From assembly GCF_900109995.1 (NCBI RefSeq), contig NZ_FOCB01000002.1, positions 138,247-202,246 on the forward strand: a DNA stretch of 64,000 nucleotides, read 5' to 3'. Of the stretch, positions 25,596 to 33,716 are shown piece after piece. The notes beneath the pieces were generated by a model, which did not search any database, was not told the origin of the DNA, and saw nothing but the letters and a program-made list of their open reading frames with translations. Position numbers and translations under genes: made by a program. Positions within the stretch are counted from its first letter, which is position 1. Every line of letters starts with the position of its first letter. The stretch is from Pseudomonas sp. ok272 (lineage in GTDB: Bacteria > Pseudomonadota > Gammaproteobacteria > Pseudomonadales > Pseudomonadaceae).

Positions 25596-26624
25596 ATGCT
25601 CAAGCGTATTGCTGCACTGACTGTTCTGGCTGCCTTCGGTGGCCAGGTAAATGCCGAATCGTTGACCGTCGTGTCCTTTGGTGGCCTGAACAAGGACGCC
25701 CAGGACAAAGCCTTCTACCAGCCCTTCGCCGCCACCGGCAAAGGCACGGTGCAGGCCGGGGAATACAACGGCGAGATGGCCAAGATCCGCGCCATGGTGC
25801 AAACCCGCCAGGTCAGTTGGGACGTGGTCGAAGTCGAAAGCCCCGACCTGATCCGTGGCTGTGCCGAAGGCCTGTTCGAACCGCTGGACTGGAGCACGCT
25901 GGGCGATGCCAGCAAGTTCGTCAACGGCGCCGTCAGCGAGTGCGGCGCGGGGATTTTCATCTGGTCCACGACCCTGACCTACGACAGCGCCAAGCTCAAG
26001 ACCGCCCCCACCGGCTGGGCGTCCTTCTGGGACACCAAGACCTTCCCCGGCAAGCGCGGCCTGCGCAAGAGCGCCAAGTTCACCCTGGAAGTCGCCTTGC
26101 TCGCGGACGGCGTGAAACCCGCCGAGCTGTATGAGGTGCTCGGCACCCCCGAGGGCGTGGACCGGGCCTTCAAGAAGCTCGACCAGATCAAGTCCGACAT
26201 CCAGTGGTGGGAAGCCGGGGCGCAGCCGTTGCAATGGCTGGTGGCGGGTGATGTGGTCATGACCACGGCCTACAACGGCCGGGTCTCGGCGGCCCAGAGC
26301 GAAGGCCATGCCTTCAAGATCGTCTGGAACCAGAGCCTGTATGACATCGACAGTTGGGCCATCGTCAAGGGCTCGCCGCACAAGGCCCTGGGCGAGCAGT
26401 TCATTGCGTTCGCCAACGAGGCGAAGAACCAGAAGGTCTTCGCCGAGAACATCCCCTATGGCCCGACCAACAAAGACACCCTGCCCCTGATCAACGCCAC
26501 GACCCGCGAGCAACTGCCCACCGCACCGGCCAACCTGGAGAGCGCGTTGCAGGTAGACACCAACTTCTGGATCGACCACGGCGAAGAACTGGAACAACGC
26601 TTCAACGCCTGGGCGGCACGCTGA
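25596..26624 (+). CDS. ABC transporter periplasmic substrate-binding protein, PotD-like
   Basis: 342 residues with a Sec signal peptide (MLKRIAALTVLAAFGGQVNA) cut after Ala. The mature protein begins LTVVSFGGLNKDAQDKAFYQPF, the normal start of the spermidine/putrescine-binding family 1 subgroup that binds amines and related compounds. Later pieces such as WGSFWDTK-like SFWDTKTFPGKRGLR and DVVMTTAYNGRV also fit. ATG has AGGAAA upstream and lies 40 bases after the ATPase gene. The ligand is unknown; the pathway context suggests an amino-alcohol or amino acid derivative. Confidence 0.92.
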   Translation: MLKRIAALTVLAAFGGQVNAESLTVVSFGGLNKDAQDKAFYQPFAATGKGTVQAGEYNGEMAKIRAMVQTRQVSWDVVEVESPDLIRGCAEGLFEPLDWSTLGDASKFVNGAVSECGAGIFIWSTTLTYDSAKLKTAPTGWASFWDTKTFPGKRGLRKSAKFTLEVALLADGVKPAELYEVLGTPEGVDRAFKKLDQIKSDIQWWEAGAQPLQWLVAGDVVMTTAYNGRVSAAQSEGHAFKIVWNQSLYDIDSWAIVKGSPHKALGEQFIAFANEAKNQKVFAENIPYGPTNKDTLPLINATTREQLPTAPANLESALQVDTNFWIDHGEELEQRFNAWAAR

Positions 26625-26674
26625 TCGAGCGAGTGCCCGTCGTTGCCCAGATCAGTTAAGCACGACGCAAACCC

Positions 26675-26765
26675 TGTGGGAGCGGGCTTGCCCGCGAAGG
26701 CGCAAGCACGGTCAACATCAATGTTGAATGTTCCGGCCTCTTCGCGGGCAAGCCCGCTCCCACAG
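26675..26765. repeat. REP pair inside the transporter operon
   Basis: GTGGGAGCGGGCTTGCCCGCG and CGCGGGCAAGCCCGCTCCCAC form a perfect inverted pair about 50 bases apart. It lies between the binding-protein gene and the first permease gene. As mRNA the long stem could stabilise the upstream message and give more binding protein than permease. Confidence 0.88.
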
Positions 26766-26818
26766 GAATCGTGTGTAGCTGATATCCCGGGTCCACGTTG
26801 ATGCAAGGAGAACCCTAC

Positions 26819-28066
26819 ATGAGCCAAGTGTTACCCCTCGAATCGGCGCCACCTGCCCCGCCGGTGCAACGATTACAGCGGCAACTGCACGCATCACGAC
26901 GTCTCTACACCCGACGCTCAATGCTGCTGGTCCTGCCGCTGCTGGCGCTGTTGGTGGTGGGGTTCCTGACCCCCATCGGCTCGCTGCTGACCAAGAGCGT
27001 GGAGAACCCGGAAGTGGCCGAGGCCCTGCCCAAGACGCTGGCGCTGCTGGCAAGCTGGGATGGCCAGGCGCTGCCCGGTGAGTCAACGTTCCAGGCCCTG
27101 GGCGAAGATCTGCGCACCGCGCGCGGTAACGGCCAGTTGTTCGCCTTCAACCGCCGGCTGGGCTACGAAAGCGCCCAGCTGCGCAGCCTGTCCACCGCGG
27201 TGCTGAGCCGGCTGCCGGCCAATGGCGAGCAGGTGCGTGAAACCTTGCTCAAGGGCGTGCCGGCCCTGGCCGATGTCACCACCTGGCGCACCCTCAAGCA
27301 CCTGGGTCAGCCTTACACCAGTTTCTATTGGCTGGCGGCATTCGACCTCAAGCTGGACGCCGGGCAGATCAGTGCCGTGGCGCCGGACAAGGCGCTGTAC
27401 CTGGACGTGCTCAAGCGCTCGCTGTCGATTGCCGCGCTGGTGACCCTGCTCTGCGTGCTGCTGGGCTATCCGCTGGCCTACTGGCTGTCGCGCCAACCGG
27501 CCAAGCGCGCCAACCTGCTGTTGATCCTGGTGTTGCTGCCGTTCTGGACGTCACTGATCGTGCGGACCGCCAGCTGGATCGTCCTACTGCAATCGGGTGG
27601 CCTGATCAACAACAGCCTGATTGGCCTGGGCATCCTTGAGAACCCGCTGCAACTGGTGTTCAACCGCACCGGGGTGCTGATCTCCATGACCCACATCCTG
27701 CTGCCGTTCCTGATCCTGCCGCTGTACGCGGTGATGAAGGGGATCGACTCACGCTACGAGCGCGCTGCCATCTCCCTCGGCGCGCACCCGTTCACCGCGT
27801 TTCGCCGGGTGTACCTGCCGCAGACCTATGCCGGCGTCACGGCCGGCGCCTTGCTGGTGTTCATCATGGCCATCGGTTACTACATCACCCCGGCCCTGCT
27901 GGGCGGCCCGGGCGACCAGATGATCAGCTACTTCGTCGCGTACTACACCAACACCGTCATCAACTGGGGCATGGCCACCGCCCTGGGCAGCCAACTGCTG
28001 ATCATCGTGCTGTTGCTGTACTGGGTGTACGCCAAGATCTCGCGACCCGCCAACTCGCCAGCCTGA
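26819..28066 (+). CDS. ABC transporter permease, PotB-like
   Basis: 415 residues from the ATG at 26819 (GGAG upstream); this is longer than E. coli PotB (about 285). The extra length is a soluble stretch of about 130 residues between the first membrane segment (LLVLPLLALLVVGFLTPIG) and the second (SLSIAALVTLLCVLLGYPLA). Four further membrane segments follow, and the coupling helix motif is YERAAISLGAHPFTAFRRVYLP. The insertion is known in a subset of opine/polyamine-type permeases and should be periplasmic. It pairs with the next permease to form the transmembrane channel. Confidence 0.9.
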   Translation: MSQVLPLESAPPAPPVQRLQRQLHASRRLYTRRSMLLVLPLLALLVVGFLTPIGSLLTKSVENPEVAEALPKTLALLASWDGQALPGESTFQALGEDLRTARGNGQLFAFNRRLGYESAQLRSLSTAVLSRLPANGEQVRETLLKGVPALADVTTWRTLKHLGQPYTSFYWLAAFDLKLDAGQISAVAPDKALYLDVLKRSLSIAALVTLLCVLLGYPLAYWLSRQPAKRANLLLILVLLPFWTSLIVRTASWIVLLQSGGLINNSLIGLGILENPLQLVFNRTGVLISMTHILLPFLILPLYAVMKGIDSRYERAAISLGAHPFTAFRRVYLPQTYAGVTAGALLVFIMAIGYYITPALLGGPGDQMISYFVAYYTNTVINWGMATALGSQLLIIVLLLYWVYAKISRPANSPA

Positions 28067-28076
28067 GGAGCCTGCC

Positions 28077-28907
28077 ATGAAGCACGTCGAACCCTTTGAA
28101 ATCCGCCTGCTGCGCCCGCTGCTCAGCGGCTACAGCCTGGCCCTGCTGATGTTCCTGATCATTCCCATCCTGGTGATCGTGCCGCTGTCCTTCAACGAAG
28201 GCTCGTTTCTCAGCTATCCACTGAGCGGCCTGTCCCTGCGCTGGTACCGGGACTTCTTCAACTCCAGCGACTGGATGCCGGCGCTGCTCAACAGCCTGAA
28301 GATCGCCCCGGCCGCGACCTTGCTGGCCACCGTCCTCGGCACCCTGGCAGCCGTGGGATTGTCGCGGGGTGAGTTCCGCGGCAAGGGGCTGATCATGGCG
28401 ATCATGATCTCGCCCATGGTCGCGCCGGTGGTGATCGTTGCTGTCGGGCTGTATTTCTTCTTCGCCAGTTGGGGCCTGCTCAACACCTACCTGGGGCTGG
28501 TGATTGCCCACGCCGTGCTGGGCGTGCCGTTCGTGGTGATCACGGTCAACGCGACACTCCAGGGCTACGACCGCAACTACACCCGCGCGGCCGCCAGCCT
28601 GGGCGCGACGCCGTGGTATGGCTTCCGGCGCGTGACCCTGCCACTAATCGCACCGGGGGTGCTGAGCGGTGCGCTGTTCGCCTTCGCCACCTCGTTCGAT
28701 GAAGTGGTGGTGACGCTGTTCCTGGCCAGCCCTTCGCAACGCACCTTGCCGATGCAGATGTTTGCCGGCATCAAGGAGAACCTCAACCCGACCATCGCGG
28801 CCGCCGCCACCATCATGGTGCTCAGTGCCTTGCTGTTGCTGCTGGCGATGGAAGCCTTGCGCCGGCGCAATGAGCGGATTCGCGGGGCGGCCATGGGTGG
28901 GGGTTGA
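28077..28907 (+). CDS. ABC transporter permease, PotC-like
   Basis: 276 residues, normal PotC length. ATG 10 bases after the previous stop with GAGG upstream. Six predicted membrane segments, starting with YSLALLMFLIIPILVIVPLS. The coupling motif is YTRAAASLGATPWYGFRRVTLP, which contacts the ATPase. It completes the importer. The last residues (RRRNERIRGAAMGGG) run into a REP-rich spacer, so this is the final gene of the operon. Confidence 0.92.
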   Translation: MKHVEPFEIRLLRPLLSGYSLALLMFLIIPILVIVPLSFNEGSFLSYPLSGLSLRWYRDFFNSSDWMPALLNSLKIAPAATLLATVLGTLAAVGLSRGEFRGKGLIMAIMISPMVAPVVIVAVGLYFFFASWGLLNTYLGLVIAHAVLGVPFVVITVNATLQGYDRNYTRAAASLGATPWYGFRRVTLPLIAPGVLSGALFAFATSFDEVVVTLFLASPSQRTLPMQMFAGIKENLNPTIAAAATIMVLSALLLLLAMEALRRRNERIRGAAMGGG

Positions 28908-28934
28908 GCGTCGAGTCTGTTGTGTGGGTGCGGG

Positions 28935-29080
28935 CCGTTTCGCGAGCAGGCTCGCTCCCACAAGGATCGGTGCCATCCATCAGCCCAATGTGGTGTTTTC
29001 GCGAGCAGGCTCGCTCCCACAGGGATCGGTGCCATCCATCAGCCCAATGTGGGAGTGAGCCTGCTCACGAAGGCCACGAT
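28935..29080. repeat. REP array with tandem copies of a 66-base unit
   Basis: Two direct copies of a unit beginning TTCGCGAGCAGGCTCGCTCC and ending CATCAGCCCAATGTG occur at about 28938 and 28999, followed by an inverted REP half GTGGGAGTGAGCCTGCTCAC at about 29049. It separates the transporter operon from mexE. Spacer bases 29081-29166 show no gene. Confidence 0.8.
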
Positions 29081-29166
29081 GCGGTTTCAAGCACCCCACT
29101 TACCATCAACGACATTGATAGCAGCCTAACGAAACCCGCAGGCTAGAGGGCTCGCCTGGCGGTTAT

Positions 29167-29188
29167 ATCAATCCGGATGATAGTTACC
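29167..29188 (+). promoter_or_regulatory. Possible MexT box upstream of mexE
   Basis: ATCA-ATCCG-GAT-GATAGTT-ACC matches the described MexT-type motif ATCA-N5-GAT-N7-ATC at all but one base. It lies 80 bases upstream of the mexE ATG. MexT is a LysR-type activator of mexEF-oprN in P. aeruginosa; no mexT gene is in this window. Confidence 0.5.
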
Positions 29189-29267
29189 TTCGCCCCATTC
29201 GATTCGTGACGCAGACACCCGCCGAGCATCATCCGCCCATCTCAATACATTGGCGGATACCCTTTCC

Positions 29268-30521
29268 ATGGAACAGTCACTCAAACATTTGCGCTTGCCC
29301 CTGGCCGCCCTGGCCTTGCTGGTGATGAGCGCCTGCGGCAAGACCCCGGAATCTGCCGCCACCCCACCCGCGACCAAAGTCAGCGTGGCCCAGGTCCTGG
29401 AACAACCGGTCAACGAGTGGGACGAATTCACCGGCCGCCTCGAAGCCCCGGAAACCGTCGAGATCCGCCCTCGCGTGTCCGGGCAGATCGATGACGTCGC
29501 GTTCACCGAAGGCGCCCTGGTGAAAAAGGGCGACTTGCTGTTCCAGATCGATCCGCGCCCGTTCCAGGCGCAAGTGCGCCGCCTCGAAGCCCTGGTTGCC
29601 CAAGGCCGCGCCAATGCCAACCGCAGCGAAAACGAAGCCCAGCGCGGCGAACGCCTGCGCTCCAGCAACGCGATCTCGGCGGAACTGGCCGACTCGCGCA
29701 CCAGCGCCGCCCAGGAAGCACGGGCCGCGGTTGGCGCGGTGCAGGCGCAACTGGACCTGGCTAAGCTCAACCTGAGCTTCACCCGCGTCACCGCCCCCAT
29801 CAGTGGCCGCGTCAGTCGTGCCGAGATCACCGCCGGCAACCTGGTAACCGCCGATGTCACCCCGCTGACCAGCGTGGTCTCCACCGACAAGGTCTACGCC
29901 TACTTCGACGCCGATGAGCGCGTGTACCTCAAGTACACCCAGCTCGCCCGCCAAGGGCAACGCGGGCAAACCACCCCGGTGTACCTGGGCCTGTCCAATG
30001 AAGACGGCAACCCGCACCTGGGCCAGATGAACTTCGTCGACAACCAGGTCAACCCCAAGACCGGCACCATTCGCGGGCGCGCGGTGTTCGACAACAGCAA
30101 GGGTGAATACACCCCCGGGCTCTATGCTCGCCTCAAGCTGGTGGGCAGCGGCACCTACTCGGCGGTGTTGATCACCGACGAAGCGGTGGGCACTGACCTG
30201 GGCAAGAAGTTCGTGCTGGTGATGGATGCCGACCACAAGACCGCGTACCGCGCCGTCGAACTGGGCCCCAAGATCGAAGGCCTGCGCATCGTGCGCAGCG
30301 GCCTGAACAAGGACGACACCGTCATCGTCAAGGGTCTGCAACGGGTACGCCCAGGCTCGCCCGTGGCCCCGGAAACGGTGCCGATGGCCAGCCAGGAAAC
30401 CCTCGCTGCCCTCGCTCAACAACGCCAGGCGCTTGAAGCCAGCAACCTGCCCCAAGTTGCGCCTGCCAAGGTTGCGCCGGGGTCGGCCGCCAAGCTCGCC
30501 GCTGTGACTCCACGCGGTTAA
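29268..30521 (+). CDS. mexE: RND efflux periplasmic adaptor, MexE
   Basis: 417 residues from the ATG at 29268; a TTG six codons earlier is less likely. Lipoprotein signal with lipobox VMSAC, so it is anchored in the inner membrane facing the periplasm. The barrel-sandwich and helical hairpin follow (EALVAQGRANANRSENEAQRG), then the lipoyl half ending LSFTRVTAPISGRVSRAEIT. Long identical stretches with P. aeruginosa MexE, such as NEWDEFTGRLEAPE and KKGDLLFQIDPRPF, support the name. It links the MexF pump to OprN. First gene of a three-gene operon. Confidence 0.93.
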   Translation: MEQSLKHLRLPLAALALLVMSACGKTPESAATPPATKVSVAQVLEQPVNEWDEFTGRLEAPETVEIRPRVSGQIDDVAFTEGALVKKGDLLFQIDPRPFQAQVRRLEALVAQGRANANRSENEAQRGERLRSSNAISAELADSRTSAAQEARAAVGAVQAQLDLAKLNLSFTRVTAPISGRVSRAEITAGNLVTADVTPLTSVVSTDKVYAYFDADERVYLKYTQLARQGQRGQTTPVYLGLSNEDGNPHLGQMNFVDNQVNPKTGTIRGRAVFDNSKGEYTPGLYARLKLVGSGTYSAVLITDEAVGTDLGKKFVLVMDADHKTAYRAVELGPKIEGLRIVRSGLNKDDTVIVKGLQRVRPGSPVAPETVPMASQETLAALAQQRQALEASNLPQVAPAKVAPGSAAKLAAVTPRG

Positions 30522-30536
30522 GGGACGACACTCTCG

Positions 30537-33500
30537 ATGAATTTTTCCCAGTTCTTCATCTCACGGCCAATCTTCGCCGCGGTGCTCTCGCTGTTGATTT
30601 TGATCGCCGGCAGCATCGCGCTGTTCCAACTGCCGATCAGCGAATACCCCGAGGTGGTGCCGCCGACGGTGGTGGTACGTGCCAACTTCCCGGGGGCCAA
30701 CCCCAAGGTCATCGGTGAAACCGTGGCCGCGCCGTTGGAGCAAGCCATCACCGGTGTCGAGAACATGCTGTACATGTCCTCGCAGTCCACCGCCGACGGC
30801 AAGATCACCCTGACCATCACCTTCGCCCTGGGCACCGACCTGGACAACGCCCAGGTGCAGGTGCAGAACCGCGTGACCCGGACCGAGCCCAAGTTGCCGG
30901 AAGAGGTGACCCGGATCGGCATCACGGTGGACAAGGCTTCGCCCGACCTGACCATGGTGGTGCACCTGATCTCGCCGGACAAACGCTACGACATGCTCTA
31001 CCTGTCCAACTACGCCCTGCTCAACATCAAGGATGAGCTGGCGCGCCTGGGCGGTGTCGGTGACGTGCAGCTGTTTGGCATGGGCGACTACTCGCTACGG
31101 GTCTGGCTGGACCCGAACAAGACCGCCTCGCGGAACCTGACCGCCACCGACGTGGTCAACGCGATCCGCGAACAGAACCGCCAGGTCGCCGCCGGTGCCC
31201 TGGGCACGCCGCCTGCGCCGAGCGCCACCAGCTTCCAGCTGTCGGTCAACACCCAGGGCCGCCTGGTCTCGGAAGAAGAGTTCGAGAACATCATCATCCG
31301 CGCCGGCGACAACGGTGAGATCACCCGCCTCAAGGACATCGCCCGGGTCGAGCTGGGCTCCAGCCAGTACGCCCTGCGCTCCTTGCTCAACAACCAGCCG
31401 GCGGTGGCGATCCCGATCTTCCAGCGTCCGGGCTCCAATGCCATCGATATCTCCAACGACGTGCGGGCCAAGATGGCCGAGTTGAAGAAGAGCTTTCCCG
31501 AAGGCATGGACTTCAGCATCGTCTACGACCCGACGATCTTCGTCCGTGGTTCCATCGAGGCGGTGGTCCATACCCTGTTCGAAGCACTGATCCTGGTGGT
31601 GCTGGTGGTGATCCTGTTCCTGCAAACCTGGCGCGCCTCGATCATTCCGTTGGTGGCGGTGCCGGTCTCGTTGATCGGTACGTTTGCGGTGATGCACCTG
31701 TTCGGCTTCTCGCTCAATGCCCTGTCGCTGTTCGGCCTGGTGCTGGCCATCGGGATCGTGGTCGACGATGCGATCGTGGTCGTGGAGAACGTCGAGCGAA
31801 ATATCGGCCTGGGCCTGACGCCCATCGAGGCCACTAAGCGCGCCATGCGTGAAGTGACCGGCCCCATCGTCGCCACGGCGCTGGTGCTGTGTGCGGTGTT
31901 TATCCCGGCGGCGTTCATTTCCGGGTTGACCGGGCAGTTCTATAAGCAGTTCGCCCTGACCATTGCCATCTCGACGGTAATCTCGGCCTTCAACTCCCTG
32001 ACCTTGTCGCCGGCGCTGGCCGCCGTGTTGCTCAAGCCCCACGATGCGCCGAAAGACCGTTTCTCCCGGTTCCTCGACAAGCTGTTTGGCGGCTGGTTGT
32101 TCCGTCCGTTCAACCGCTTCTTCGACCGTGCCAGCCATGGCTACGTCGGCACTGTGGCCCGGGTGATCCGCAGCAGCGGCATCGCCCTGTTGCTCTACGC
32201 CGGGCTGATGGTCCTGACCTTCTTCGGTTTCTCCCACACCCCGACCGGTTTCGTACCGGCCCAGGACAAGCAATACCTGGTGGCCTTCGCCCAACTGCCG
32301 GACGCCGCGAGCCTGGACCGCACCGAAGAAGTGATCAAGCGCATGTCCGACATGGCGCTCAAGCAACCGGGCGTGGAAAGCGCGGTGGCCTTCCCCGGCC
32401 TGTCGATCAATGGCTTCACCAACAGCTCGAACGCCGGCATCGTGTTCGTCACCCTCAAGCCGTTCGATGAACGCAAGGACCCGAGCATGTCCGCCGGCGC
32501 GATTGCCGGTGCGTTGAACGGCCAGTTCGCGGACATCCAGGAAGCCTACATGGCGATCTTCCCGCCGCCGCCGGTCCAGGGCCTGGGCACCATTGGCGGG
32601 TTCCGCCTGCAAATCGAAGACCGGGGCAACCTGGGCTACGACGAGCTGTACAAAGAAACCATGAACATCATCAACAAGAGCCACAACGTGCCGGAACTGG
32701 CGGGCCTGTTCACCAGCTACACGGTCAACGTGCCCCAGGTCGATGCCGCCATCGACCGTGAAAAGGCCAAGACCCACGGCGTGGCCGTCAGTGACATCTT
32801 CGACACCCTGCAGATCTACCTGGGCTCGCTGTATGCCAACGACTTCAACCGCTTCGGGCGCACCTATCAGGTCAACGTCCAGGCCGAGCAACAGTTCCGC
32901 CTCGAAGCCGAGCAGATCGGCCAGTTGAAAGTGCGCAACAACAAGGGCGAGATGATCCCGCTGGCGACCTTCATCAAGGTCAGCGATACCTCGGGACCGG
33001 ACCGCGTGATGCACTACAACGGCTTTATCACGGCCGAGATCAACGGTGCCGCTGCGCCGGGCTACAGCTCCGGCCAAGCCGAGCAAGCCATCGAGAAACT
33101 GCTCAAGGAAGAACTGCCCAACGGCATGACCTACGAATGGACCGACCTGACCTACCAGCAGATTCTCTCGGGCAACACTGCGCTGTTCGTGTTCCCGCTC
33201 TGTGTGCTGCTGGCGTTCCTGGTGTTGGCGGCGCAGTACGAGAGCTGGAGCCTGCCGCTGGCGGTGATCCTGATCGTGCCGATGACCCTGCTGTCGGCGA
33301 TTACCGGAGTGATTGCCTCGGGCGGCGACAACAACATCTTCACCCAGATCGGCTTGATCGTCCTGGTGGGACTGGCCTGTAAGAACGCGATCCTGATCGT
33401 CGAGTTCGCCAAGGACAAACAGGAGGAAGGCATGGACTCGCTCAGCGCGGTGCTCGAAGCCTGCCGCCTGCGTCTGCGGCCGATCCTGATGACCTCGTTC

Positions 33501-33716
33501 GCCTTCATCATGGGCGTGGTGCCCCTGGTGTTCTCCAGCGGTGCCGGTGCCGAAATGCGTCACGCCATGGGTGTGGCGGTGTTCTCCGGGATGCTCGGGG
33601 TAACCTTCTTCGGCCTGCTGCTGACGCCGGTGTTCTATGTCCTGATCCGCCGCTATGTCGAGCGCGGTGAAGCCCGCAAGGCGGCCAAGGCCGTGAAACT
33701 GGAGGCGCAATCATGA
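30537..33716 (+). CDS. mexF: RND multidrug efflux transporter, MexF
   Basis: 1059 residues, matching MexF length (about 1062). HAE1-type pump: twelve membrane segments, two large periplasmic loops. The start MNFSQFFISRPIFAAVLSLL and the proton-relay helix LVLAIGIVVDDAIVVVENVE (two adjacent Asp) are nearly identical to P. aeruginosa MexF. It exports chloramphenicol, fluoroquinolones, trimethoprim and quorum-sensing precursors in that species. It starts 16 bases after mexE and its stop overlaps the oprN start (ATGA). No truncation or frameshift seen. Confidence 0.96.
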   Translation: MNFSQFFISRPIFAAVLSLLILIAGSIALFQLPISEYPEVVPPTVVVRANFPGANPKVIGETVAAPLEQAITGVENMLYMSSQSTADGKITLTITFALGTDLDNAQVQVQNRVTRTEPKLPEEVTRIGITVDKASPDLTMVVHLISPDKRYDMLYLSNYALLNIKDELARLGGVGDVQLFGMGDYSLRVWLDPNKTASRNLTATDVVNAIREQNRQVAAGALGTPPAPSATSFQLSVNTQGRLVSEEEFENIIIRAGDNGEITRLKDIARVELGSSQYALRSLLNNQPAVAIPIFQRPGSNAIDISNDVRAKMAELKKSFPEGMDFSIVYDPTIFVRGSIEAVVHTLFEALILVVLVVILFLQTWRASIIPLVAVPVSLIGTFAVMHLFGFSLNALSLFGLVLAIGIVVDDAIVVVENVERNIGLGLTPIEATKRAMREVTGPIVATALVLCAVFIPAAFISGLTGQFYKQFALTIAISTVISAFNSLTLSPALAAVLLKPHDAPKDRFSRFLDKLFGGWLFRPFNRFFDRASHGYVGTVARVIRSSGIALLLYAGLMVLTFFGFSHTPTGFVPAQDKQYLVAFAQLPDAASLDRTEEVIKRMSDMALKQPGVESAVAFPGLSINGFTNSSNAGIVFVTLKPFDERKDPSMSAGAIAGALNGQFADIQEAYMAIFPPPPVQGLGTIGGFRLQIEDRGNLGYDELYKETMNIINKSHNVPELAGLFTSYTVNVPQVDAAIDREKAKTHGVAVSDIFDTLQIYLGSLYANDFNRFGRTYQVNVQAEQQFRLEAEQIGQLKVRNNKGEMIPLATFIKVSDTSGPDRVMHYNGFITAEINGAAAPGYSSGQAEQAIEKLLKEELPNGMTYEWTDLTYQQILSGNTALFVFPLCVLLAFLVLAAQYESWSLPLAVILIVPMTLLSAITGVIASGGDNNIFTQIGLIVLVGLACKNAILIVEFAKDKQEEGMDSLSAVLEACRLRLRPILMTSFAFIMGVVPLVFSSGAGAEMRHAMGVAVFSGMLGVTFFGLLLTPVFYVLIRRYVERGEARKAAKAVKLEAQS

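Noticed and set aside
28935..29080. Short direct repeats that could suggest a CRISPR array
   Set aside because: Only two units, spacers are identical, and the repeats are REP palindromes.
31095..33710. 871-codon frame opposite mexF
   Set aside because: Antisense shadow with His/Gln/Arg-rich nonsense composition.
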